From Isotricha intestinalis (taxonomy: Eukaryota > Ciliophora > Litostomatea > Vestibuliferida > Isotrichidae), in contig JAJJLU010004227.1 in assembly GCA_023807065.1 (NCBI GenBank), positions 1 to 16,391 of the forward strand: DNA of 16,391 nt, given 5' to 3'. A program made the position numbers and the translations under genes. The notes below the pieces were generated by a model that saw only the letters and a list, made by a program, of their open reading frames with translations, searched no databases and was not told the origin of the DNA. Below are positions 1-7,041 of this stretch, in pieces; the stretch's first letter is position 1, and each line of letters opens with the position of its first letter.

Positions 1-104
1 TTTTCTATTATTATATTGACTAAATCTGAATCAGATGATAATTTGATTAAATATTTTTGATATTGTTTTTGAATTGAAGTATTATGTTGTTTCATTGATT
101 CCAT
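1..104 (-). CDS. 5' end of an unidentified gene (partial)
   Basis: An ATG at 104 on the minus strand opens a frame of 34 codons that runs off the left edge without a stop. The visible peptide starts MESMKQHNTS, is rich in Gln, Lys and Ser, and contains an SSDSD acidic patch. It has no signal peptide or membrane segment. Codon use (TTA, CAA, AAA, GAA) resembles the intact genes to the right, and the sequence upstream of the ATG is A/T-only, as expected for a 5' flank here. I do not recognise a family. It would be transcribed away from the ubiquitin relic at 174. The frame is short and could be chance in such AT-rich DNA, so I hold it at low confidence. Confidence 0.35.
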   Translation of the reverse strand, partial: MESMKQHNTSIQKQYQKYLIKLSSDSDLVNIIIE

Positions 105-173
105 TTATATAAATTTATTTTTTAATTTAAGTTATATATAATATAAATAAAAATAATAATTATAACTTTAGAT

Positions 174-376
174 GGAAGAAATACTTAATTAGAAGAAGTT
201 GAACCTTCTGATACAATAGAATGTGTCAAGGTTAAATAGTAGAGCGAACTGGGTTTTCATCTAAGAGAGTATCTTTGTATTTTAATGGAAAATTTTTGGA
301 AGATTTTAGAAATTTATCATATTATAATATAGAAAATTAATCAAAAATATATTTTTTTTTTAGAAAACTAAGAAGA
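174..376 (+). pseudogene. Degenerate ubiquitin unit
   Basis: The plus strand encodes recognisable ubiquitin in pieces. Frame A (from 174) gives LEEVEPSDTIECVKVK, matching ubiquitin residues 15-29 around the EVEPSDTIE core. Frame B (from 236) gives IVERTGFSSKRVSLYF and then NGKFLEDFRNLSYYNIEN. These align without gaps to ubiquitin residues 30-63 and keep the Lys equivalent to K48 (codon at 290). The last part, up to about 376, gives IYFFFRKLRR for the LHLVLRLRGG tail, with the terminal Gly-Gly lost. Lesions: TAA at 186-188, a one-base loss near 234-237, TAA at 338-340 where Glu64 is expected, and no convincing N-terminal strand. The GG needed for conjugation is absent, so this cannot make ubiquitin. 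It runs directly into a second ubiquitin-like unit, as in a polyubiquitin or tandem-Ubl gene. Identity is clear. A dead gene is far more likely than a spliced one, because homology continues across the lesions. Confidence 0.85.
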
Positions 377-655
377 TTTTGTTATATTATTTACGATGAT
401 AATAAAAAATTAAAAATTGATGATATTGATGATAGTCATTGTCATTGTTGTATTGATACTTTATATTTAAAAAAAGAAATAGAAAAAAAATTAGGTATAG
501 AAGTTAAATATCAAGAATTAAGTGTTAATGGTAAAATCTTAAAAGATAGCGAAACTTTGGATAGTAATGGAATTATTAATGGAAAAGAAATTAATTTAAA
601 AATTAAAATAAATGTTGGCGATTTTAAAGGTTTCATCAATAATAAAGAAAAATAA
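377..655 (+). pseudogene. Second ubiquitin-like unit of the same decayed tandem gene
   Basis: In the frame that ends the ubiquitin unit (frame B), 92 codons stay open to TAA at 653-655. The core reads IDTLYLKKEIEKKLGIE, VKYQELSVNGKILKDSETLD, then NGIINGKEINLKIKI. This is the ubiquitin-fold pattern: helix, 'xGKxLxDxxTL', 'GIxxGxxIxLxIxI'. It is far more diverged than the first unit, carries a Cys/His-rich insertion near its start (SHCHCC) and ends in a short basic tail rather than Gly-Gly. There is no in-frame ATG, and the frame opens only after the TAA at 338, so it has no start of its own. It is probably the second repeat of a tandem ubiquitin/Ubl gene whose first repeat has decayed. A T-rich run ending in AG at 351-363 looks like a 3' splice site, so an exon of a live gene is a weaker alternative. 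Confidence 0.6.
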
Positions 656-1051
656 ATACAAATATAATGCTATATAAAATATTTGATTTTTTAAAAGGTC
701 TTATTTTTTTTGCTTTCTTTTTTTGAATTTGATATAGAAAAAATATGTCATGTTTTTAAAGAAGAAAAATTAGATTGTCCAATAAAATTTTTATCATTCA
801 CTTTATCTTTTGATTCTATAATTATTTTTTGATTATTGTTATTTTATTTTATACTTTTTTGTCATTTATTTTTATCAATTTTTTTTCTTCTACTTCATTA
901 CTTATATTATTTTGTTTATCTAATTTCTCATTAGTATTATTATCTATATTATTATTATTCTCAATATTTCCTTCACTTAAATATTATATATACTGTTAAT
1001 ATTATAATTTTGAAAAGTAAATTAAAAAAAATTTATATATTAAATCATTTC
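656..1051. other. Gap without an assignable gene
   Basis: About 400 bp lie between the ubiquitin-like relic and the end of the dyskerin pseudogene. The only coding-like stretch is on the minus strand at 849-980, 43 codons with no ATG, starting LSEGNIENNNN. It is Asn/Glu/Lys-rich and ends in KINDKKV. Minus-strand pieces nearer 740-830 also look hydrophilic but are interrupted by stops. They may be the low-complexity tail of another decayed gene, but no family is recognisable. The rest is A/T-rich with poly-T runs. I see no RNA gene or repeat array. Confidence 0.5.
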
Positions 1052-2376
1052 TTAATCATCATCTTCATCATCATCAGAATCTTTTTTTTTTCATTTTTTT
1101 CTTTGGTTTTACATCTTCTTCACTTTCACTACTTTCAACCTTTTTCTTCTTATCACTTTTTTTCTTTTTTTTTCATCATCATCACTATCACTTTCACTAC
1201 TTTCTTCTTTTTTCTTTTTTTGTTTAAGTAAACTCTTATCATTATTATTATCATCATCTTTTTCATTTTTTTTCTCTTTATCCTTACTTTCATTTTTCCC
1301 AAAAATTTTTTTTATAATCTTCAGGAGTTTTATCATTAACTTACCGTATTTATCAAGTCAACCTTTTTTAATTAAATCTTTTTTTTTAATAGCATAAGGT
1401 CCTAAACCCCATTTTCTAGGATAAGTATCTCTATCCATAATAACTCTTTTAGTTTTACAAACAAACAGAAGTCATTTCAGCAATTCCAATAGCAATAGCT
1501 TCTCCTTTAATAGTAATTAAAACAACTTCTTTCCTATTTTCAATATTATTTTCATATTTTAAAACACCAGGAACAGTTAATTTAGCTCCATAACAAATAG
1601 CATTTATATCAGAATCTTTAACAACAATTCTAGGATAATTAGTAGTAAAATTTCTAAAGGAAGAACAACTCTTCTTAAATAATCTTCTTGTTTCCCTTAT
1701 TCATAAACATTCATACATCAAGTACATCATGCAAAATAACCATAGTCTCACCTTCATTTAAAATCCCAGATCTAACCCTTCTTAATTCTTGCATATAACC
1801 ACCAGTTTTAGCTAATAAACCCATATGAACACACATAGTTCTAACATAAATACCAGCTTCACAACTATTTTCTTTATCAAATTCATAATTTATAATCACA
1901 AATAGTTCTTACTCTCAATTCTCTTTTAACAATACTAATTAAAGGTGGTCTTTGAAAACAAGCACCTTGTAATTTTTTAAGACAATTTTCAACTTCAGAT
2001 GCATTTTCAATATGAGAATGAAATTCAACAACACTAACATATTCTTTCCCTACAGATTATTGTGATTTAACTAAATGAGTAGCTAGATTAAAACATACAA
2101 TTAAATATCCTGTTACTTTAAGATCTAATGTTCCACTATGCACTTTTTTCAACTTTTAATATTTTCTTTACTCAACCTACTATTTCATGACCTGATGGAT
2201 TTGCTGGTTAATCTAAATTAATTACTCCATATTTTAAATGCTCTGATATTGGTCTTATTGTTGGTGAGTTACTGATGGTATTGGAGTAAAGTGATTTGTT
2301 CTTGTTATAAACTTTTTTACAATTCAAAAAAATTATTTTTTCATATCTTTTTTTTGAATTTCTTCTTTTTTTTCAT
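1052..2376 (-). pseudogene. CBF5: Dyskerin / Cbf5 pseudouridine synthase pseudogene
   Basis: Reading down the minus strand, the whole order of dyskerin is present in broken frames. First is the N-terminal RTNHFTPIP (near 2290), then GVINLD, PANPSGHE and HSGTLD with the catalytic Asp codon at 2123-2125. After these come [26 protein letters not shown], the block [10 protein letters not shown]...[10 protein letters not shown] (1711-1899), a PUA domain (DINAICYGAKL...VLKYE), [13 protein letters not shown], and a Lys/Asp/Glu tail ending in DSDDDEDDD with a stop at 1052-1054. Dyskerin is the catalytic subunit of H/ACA RNPs in the nucleolus. Lesions: TAA for Lys at 2208-2210, TGA for Trp at 2172-2174, a frameshift at about 2141 inside the catalytic loop, and TAA for Gln at 2057-2059. 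More frameshifts lie near 2265, 1890 and 1340, there is a TGA at 1711, and a short stretch is lost just before DRDTYPRKW. Length is close to a complete gene. The 5' limit is approximate. Sequence conservation between lesions suggests recent decay. Confidence 0.93.
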
Positions 2377-3078
2377 AAAAGTATTATTGTAAAATCATTT
2401 AACAATATATAATAATATCATTTTAATATTTTAAATATCATTTTTTATCATATATTTCATGTAAAATAAAATATATTTATTTTTATCAACTATTTTTTGT
2501 CCATTTTTAATGAATTAATATTTCTGTTCTTAATAAATAATAACAAAATAATTTAACAGATCAATTAATTACTTAGAATATGATTTTGAAAAGTATTTTC
2601 TAAAGAAGAAATTAATGGAAATTATTAAAAGATTTTATTAATTTGTTTATTTTTTATAAAATAGCTTTAAAATTTAAAAAATACAAAAAAAGAATAAAAA
2701 ACTAAAAGAAAGAGATGAAAATATAGTTTATGAACTTTTAGTTTTAAAAGATTGGATGTTAATAATGAAAAAATCTTTTTTTCCATAATTGAAATATTTA
2801 CATGATTTTGATATATCATATAATAATACATACCAGAAATTAAAAATATCAAAACATAAAAAAGTAATAAAATCAATAATTCAAAAATTAATGGAATATT
2901 TTCAAAAAAAGTAAAAAAAATAAGAGATATTCCCAAAAATATTAAACAAATATTATATAATTATAAAAGAAAGGGCATATTTTCCTATTCATTTCTTTCA
3001 ATAAATCAACTATACAGAATAGGTTTTCATTTTTTTGGTTTTACAAGATTAATAAATGACCAAGAAAGTTGAATGATA
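2377..3078. other. Gap without an assignable gene; one hydrophobic open stretch
   Basis: About 700 bp separate the dyskerin relic from the end of EFL1. The minus strand has a frame open from 2960 to 2667. It encodes mostly Phe/Leu/Ile/Tyr with two or three possible membrane-spanning stretches (for example LIFELLILLLFYVLIFLI), but the first ATG is only at 2831. Such composition is what the complement of A-rich DNA gives by chance, so I do not call a gene. On the plus strand, 2687-2779 contains a short hydrophilic open piece (KLKERDENIVYELLVLKDW), also without support. No piece resembles the missing EFL1 C-terminal domains. No tRNA or repeat array is seen. Confidence 0.45.
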
Positions 3079-5175
3079 TTATATATCGATATTATCTTCT
3101 CCTCCTTCAATTTGATAGTATTCATCCATATCATTATTAAATTTTCTTTCTTTTAATTTTATTTCATTTAAAGCTTCTTCTTCTTTTTTTTTCTCTAATT
3201 CTTTCTGTTTTTTTAAATCCTTTTTTTTAAAAGTATAATTTAAATTACTTAAACCTTCTTTAAAATTAACAATTGGAGCACTAATATTTATTTTTACTTT
3301 AGCTAAATTTTCTTCTAAATCTTTTAAACATCTTTCTAAATGAACTTCACCTGAAGTAACTAAAATATGTTCTCCATTACTTTGTAAATAATATTCAACT
3401 GCAGGATCACTTCTATTTAATTTTTTTAATCCTTCAATTAATAAAGGTAATTCCTTTATATTTTCTGTTGTTATTGAAACTTTAATATTAGAATTCTTAT
3501 TTATATTTAATGGTATTATTGAAGGACAATCAAAAGAAGATGAAATTGTTCCTGTTTTAAATATAGTTTTATCTAAATTACCAATTGAAAAAATATTCCC
3601 TGCTGGAATTAAATTATCAATAATTAAAAATTGACCCATAAAATAATATAAATTATTAAATTTAAATTGAACTATATCATATATATTTTTCTTTGAATCA
3701 TGTTTTGGTCCAATAACATAATAATCATTTCCTTTTTTTATTTCTCCTGTAAAAACTCTTGCAAAAGCCATAAATTTAAATTCATCACCATCTGATGGTT
3801 TTTCATATTCAATACCTTGAATATTCTTTATTTGAATTGGTATCATTTTCGATATATATGCCACTGTTGGTATATTACCATTTATTATTCCTTTTTTTAT
3901 TTTATTTTTTAAATTTTTCACAAATTCATTATGAGAAAATTTAATTGGAGGAAATAATAAATTTAATTTATTCTGAAGTCCTTTTATTGGATTTGGTAAA
4001 TGCTCTATTGAAACATCAAATATTGTTTTTGGAATTGGTAACCATTGACGCATTATTGTTTTTATTAATAATTGAGGATTTTTATTTATTGTATTTTCAC
4101 TTAATTCTTTTTGAGTTGTTTCTATTTTTAAACTTTCTATTATTTTTTTTGTTTTTTCTAAATTTTTTTCTATTAATATTGTTTGATAAATTTTATATAT
4201 ATTGTTTAATATAAAATCAACAAATATTGGTTTTGAATTTGAATTTGGTGGTTCTGTATATAATTTCTTTGATTTTGCATTATAATAATAATCACCCCAT
4301 AAAACTTTAATTAAAGTTTCTCTTTTAAATTTAAATTTCTCAGCTAATATATCAGCAAAAGTAAATATAGTAAATGCCCAATTATCCAAAGCACTAGCAA
4401 AAATAACATTACCTTTAGAGGGTGAAAAATAAAAATCTTTTTCTTTTTCTTCTAAAATAACATCAATGTTATTTTTATCTTTTTTATAATTTTTCCCTTC
4501 ATTATCACAATTATTTTTTTCAACACTACCAAGAGAATTAGAGCTTTCTTCTTTTTTCAAATTATTATCTTTTCTATTTTTAATATTATCTAAATTATCT
4601 AATTCAACATCTCTAAAAATTAAACTAGCCATTAAAGCATTTACTTTTTCTAATAAATTATATAAATGTTCATAAGCTTCAATAGGATTTAACTGAACAG
4701 TAGTAATAAGTTTATCAATTTTATTTAAAACTAAAACACATTTAATATTTTCATCCCAAGCTTGTCTAATAACACTTTCAGTTTGAGAGCAAATACCTTC
4801 AATAACATCGATTAATATTATAGCACCATCAACAATTTTTAAAGCAGAGAAAATTTCATAAGAAAAATCAACATGACCAGGAGAATCAATTAAATTAATA
4901 AGATAATTACCATTAAATTTATCAGAATGAAAAGCAAGAGAAATAGAAGAAGATTTCATTGTAATATTTCTTTCTTGTTCATCTGGACGTGAATCCATAT
5001 ATCTAACGTCACCTGCTAATCGAGGTGATATTATATTGTTTGAACTTATTAAAGAATCTACTAATGATGTCTTCCCGTGATCTACATGTGCTAATACACA
5101 TATGTTACGAATGTTTTCTGGATTCTTTTGATATTGCTTTATTAAATCTGAATGGTTTACTTCTTGGGTTGTCAT
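3079..5175 (-). CDS. EFL1: EFL1-like (Ria1) ribosome-assembly GTPase, lacking domains IV/V
   Basis: This 698-residue EF-2-related GTPase matches EFL1/Ria1, the cytoplasmic enzyme that acts with SBDS to release eIF6 from late pre-60S subunits. G1 is AHVDHGKT (29-36), the G2 Thr is T72 in RNITMKSS, G3 is DSPGHVD (97-103), G4 NKID (151-154) and G5 SAL (261-263). EFL1-specific signatures rather than EF-2 ones are SSNNIISPRLAG, YMDSRPDEQ, YFSPSKGNV before G5, and WGDYYYNAKSKK. A low-complexity Asn/Lys/Glu insertion fills about 196-247, where EFL1 also has a variable insert. A domain II-like barrel follows (around KFMAFARVFTGEIKKG), then domain III (about 563-633) with GEVHLERC (609-616). After PIVNFKEGL (634-642) comes only a charged coiled tail of about 55 residues. 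Yeast and human EFL1 are about 1,100 residues, so domains IV and V are missing. The start fits the conserved N terminus. The ATG lies 220 bp from the divergent UBTD-like start. Confidence 0.94.
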   Translation of the reverse strand: MTTQEVNHSDLIKQYQKNPENIRNICVLAHVDHGKTSLVDSLISSNNIISPRLAGDVRYMDSRPDEQERNITMKSSSISLAFHSDKFNGNYLINLIDSPGHVDFSYEIFSALKIVDGAIILIDVIEGICSQTESVIRQAWDENIKCVLVLNKIDKLITTVQLNPIEAYEHLYNLLEKVNALMASLIFRDVELDNLDNIKNRKDNNLKKEESSNSLGSVEKNNCDNEGKNYKKDKNNIDVILEEKEKDFYFSPSKGNVIFASALDNWAFTIFTFADILAEKFKFKRETLIKVLWGDYYYNAKSKKLYTEPPNSNSKPIFVDFILNNIYKIYQTILIEKNLEKTKKIIESLKIETTQKELSENTINKNPQLLIKTIMRQWLPIPKTIFDVSIEHLPNPIKGLQNKLNLLFPPIKFSHNEFVKNLKNKIKKGIINGNIPTVAYISKMIPIQIKNIQGIEYEKPSDGDEFKFMAFARVFTGEIKKGNDYYVIGPKHDSKKNIYDIVQFKFNNLYYFMGQFLIIDNLIPAGNIFSIGNLDKTIFKTGTISSSFDCPSIIPLNINKNSNIKVSITTENIKELPLLIEGLKKLNRSDPAVEYYLQSNGEHILVTSGEVHLERCLKDLEENLAKVKINISAPIVNFKEGLSNLNYTFKKKDLKKQKELEKKKEEEALNEIKLKERKFNNDMDEYYQIEGGEDNIDI

Positions 5176-5395
5176 TGTTTTTCAAAAATTTTTTTTCTAT
5201 TTTTTTATTTTTATTCATTAAGATAAATTTTATTTTTTATATGGGATTTTTAAACTTTTTGGATAATAAATTATTTTACTCTCTTTGTTTTATTATTGTT
5301 TTTTAAAATTTTTTTTATTGTTTTTCTTTATTATTTTTTTTGGTTTTTTATTTTATTTATTTTTATAATCTAATAAAATTAAAAAATAAATATTA
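5176..5395. promoter_or_regulatory. Shared spacer between two divergent genes
   Basis: This 220-bp spacer lies between the EFL1 start (5175, minus) and the UBTD-like start (5396, plus), so both promoters should sit here. On the plus strand it is dominated by long T tracts (about 5176-5220 and 5300-5370), then turns A-rich just before the UBTD-like ATG (AAAAATAAATATTAATGG). Seen from EFL1, the strand is A-rich. I see no defined TATA element that stands out from the background, and no other motif. The placement is inference from gene order. Confidence 0.5.
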
Positions 5396-6397
5396 ATGGG
5401 ATGTTCATGTTTAAAATCAAATGTGGTAATAAAATCAAATATTCAACCATCAAATAATTTCCTAAACAACAGCAATGATTTAAACAATATATCAAACAAT
5501 AACAGTAATGAAAACATAAACAACATAGAAAATAATGAGGAGATAAATAATCAAAATTCAAATCAAAATAATGAGAATAACAATAATAATAATCAAAATA
5601 TGAATTTTTTAAACTTTAATACATTTGAACCCTATTTACAAAGTAAAAATGATCCAAATTTTAATTATCCAGAAATAGAAAATGAATATGTAGGAAAAGG
5701 TTTAAAAAGAATGAAAGGATATATTAGTTCAATTCCATTAAATGAATTAAAAAAAGTAAGAGAAGATTTTTGGTCAAGTAGAATAGAAGGTAATAGTGAA
5801 ATATGGGAATTACTTCATGTAATTTGTTCAGATGATTCATTAAGTGAAGAAGAAATTAATAATTTAATGAGAGATGGTGGAATTATTCCTTATAATAATT
5901 GCATTAATATTACTTATGATAATAAAGGTGCATTGTATGAAATTCCAAATTATTGTATTAATTTACCTTTTAAATATAATGATGACAATAATCATAAAAA
6001 AAATAAACCTAAAGAAGATAATATTATTATTATTATTAGATATTTTATTAATGAAGATAAAATTAAAATTTCTAATTGGAAATTAGTTTCCGATTTAAAA
6101 AATGAATTGTTGAAATTAAAGAGATATAAAAATATTGATAATGTTAAAAATTTTAGAATTTTTTTTGGAGGGAAAGAATTATCTGATGATAAAGAATTGT
6201 GGTATTATAATTTTTTAAATGGTTCTATTTGCCAATTATTATTAAAAAAGGAAAATAATGAAAATGAAGAAATCAAAGAAAAAAATAATGATAATTTAAG
6301 TGAAAATATGACAGAAAAACCTAAAATTGAAGAAATTAATAATTCAAAAGAAAAAAATTTAGAAGAAACATTTCATAAACTTATTGATGATATGTAA
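5396..6397 (+). CDS. UBTD: UBTD1/2-like (DC-UbP) ubiquitin-domain protein
   Basis: This 333-residue protein has the UBTD layout. Residues 98-194 form the N-terminal UBTD domain. It shows GKGLKRMKGYISSIP, then LNELKKVREDFWSSRIEGNS with EIWELLH (compare the family's [20 protein letters not shown]), then IIPYNNCINITYDNKGALYE and IPNYCINLP, which match the family's 'CYDELGNRYQLPIYCL' block. Residues 208-285 form a ubiquitin-like domain (KNFRIFFGGKELSDDK, GSICQLLLK) that ends without a Gly-Gly, so it is not conjugated. In animals UBTD proteins bind E2 enzymes and p53/YAP regulators. Here a general adaptor role in the ubiquitin system is inferred. The N terminus MGCSCLK offers Gly2 for myristoylation and Cys3/Cys5 for palmitoylation, as in animal UBTD1/2 which also start MG, so membrane attachment is likely. 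Residues 20-70 are an Asn-rich linker, and a Glu/Lys/Asn tail covers 286-333, longer than in animals. The start is set by the MGC motif. Confidence 0.92.
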   Translation: MGCSCLKSNVVIKSNIQPSNNFLNNSNDLNNISNNNSNENINNIENNEEINNQNSNQNNENNNNNNQNMNFLNFNTFEPYLQSKNDPNFNYPEIENEYVGKGLKRMKGYISSIPLNELKKVREDFWSSRIEGNSEIWELLHVICSDDSLSEEEINNLMRDGGIIPYNNCINITYDNKGALYEIPNYCINLPFKYNDDNNHKKNKPKEDNIIIIIRYFINEDKIKISNWKLVSDLKNELLKLKRYKNIDNVKNFRIFFGGKELSDDKELWYYNFLNGSICQLLLKKENNENEEIKEKNNDNLSENMTEKPKIEEINNSKEKNLEETFHKLIDDM

Positions 6398-6714
6398 CAT
6401 TAATTTAATTATTTATATAATATTAATAATGATTTTTTGTATAAATATCATTATTCAAAAATTAAATAAAGTAAAATAATTAAATTTTCATTATATAATA
6501 ATTATATTTCATAATAAAATTAATCAATATCATATCATAATCAAAATTTTTCTTATATTTTTCTATATGAATATGAAATTTATTTCCTATTCAATATATA
6601 ATAAAATTTATTTAAAATTCTTTTTATGTATACTAAAATAAAAAGAAAAATAAGATGTTATTATTGACTTTAATATATTTTTAAATTTTCATCTTTACTT
6701 TTTTCTTCGAAAAA
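6398..6714. other. 3' flank of the UBTD-like gene
   Basis: This is a gap of about 320 bp of A/T-rich sequence after the UBTD-like stop. An AATAAA at 6465-6470, about 70 bp past the stop, could be its poly(A) signal, but this hexamer is common by chance at this base composition. No coding-like frame is seen on either strand. Confidence 0.35.
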
Positions 6715-6942
6715 AAAGGAATATTTTATATTTTGATTTAGCATTTTTACCTTTTATTTGAAGTCAATCCATCAGATTCAATTCAAGACATTTATTCATT
6801 TTTTTAATTTATATTATCTCAATTAAAAAATTATGTTTAACTATTTAATGATTAACAAAAATATGAACCGATAATTACAACTATACCCATAAAATCTAGG
6901 ATAAAATCTTTAATATTTTATTTTATTTATTTTCATAATTGA
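6715..6942 (+). pseudogene. Possible highly decayed ubiquitin-like relic
   Basis: In one frame the plus strand reads LLFEVNPSDSIQDI at 6751-6792, close to the ubiquitin core LEVEPSDTIENV. Extending the same frame without gaps, the residues at ubiquitin positions 3-4 are Ile-Phe (GIFY near 6718), and scattered matches follow (Leu43, Glu51, Thr55, Ser65). The frame carries stops at about 6739, 6805, 6838 and 6853, so it is not functional. The span of one 76-residue unit would be 6715-6942. The EVNPSDSI match is strong but short, and the rest is near the noise level. It does not resemble the Ubl domain of the neighbouring UBTD-like gene, which lacks the EPSD motif. Confidence 0.4.
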
Positions 6943-7041
6943 TAACTCTTTATAAAATTTCCTTGTTTAAATTATAATTTTTATTTATTGATTATAGGTT
7001 TATTATAAAATAGTTAATAAAATATATTTTTCAGATTAAAA
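6943..7041 (+). promoter_or_regulatory. Upstream flank of the RNF213-like gene
   Basis: These 100 bp lie directly before the giant gene. A T-rich run ending TTTTTCAG at 7027-7034, eight bases before the ATG, looks like a 3' splice acceptor. A GT at 6998 could pair with it to give a 37-base intron in the 5' leader. Neither is certain. The leader just before the ATG is A-rich (ATTAAAAATGG), as in front of the UBTD-like gene. Confidence 0.25.

Noticed and set aside
1010..1231. Plus-strand Phe/Ser-rich frame at 1010-1231
   Set aside because: It is the complement of the Lys/Asp/Glu tail of the dyskerin relic.
174..2376. TAA/TAG/TGA in the relics read as amino acids (alternative genetic code)
   Set aside because: The intact genes use CAA for Gln and TGG for Trp and end in TAA, and the 3116-codon frame contains no TAA, TAG or TGA. 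Stops in the relics replace Lys, Trp, Gln and Glu alike, so no single reassignment explains them.
1052..2376. Short introns explaining the broken dyskerin frames
   Set aside because: Homology continues across most breaks with losses or gains of only one or two bases, and several lesions are single nonsense substitutions. No GT-AG segments fit.
1052..2376. Sequencing errors as the cause of the dyskerin and ubiquitin breaks
   Set aside because: Some frameshifts lie near homopolymers and could be errors, but substitution-type stops (2208, 2172, 2057, 186, 338) are not typical of them. EFL1, the UBTD-like gene and the 9-kb frame, with equally long A and T runs, are unbroken.
2377..3078. Missing EFL1 domains IV/V hidden downstream of the stop
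   Set aside because: I read all three minus-strand frames below 3079 and found only hydrophobic or interrupted sequence, with nothing resembling EFL1 domain IV or V motifs.
3945..5306. Plus-strand hydrophobic open frames at 3945-4214 and 5025-5306
   Set aside because: They lie antisense to EFL1 (the second also runs into the spacer). Their Leu/Ile/Phe-rich content is the complement of A-rich coding sequence.
5450..5605. Asn-codon run in the UBTD-like gene as a tandem DNA repeat
   Set aside because: The AAT/AAC run is irregular, with no fixed repeat unit. It is a low-complexity Asn-rich linker, common in AT-rich genomes.
5379..6086. Open frames at 5379-5561 (minus) and 5874-6086 (plus)
   Set aside because: They overlap the UBTD-like gene, whose domains are conserved. 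The alternative frames show no family features.
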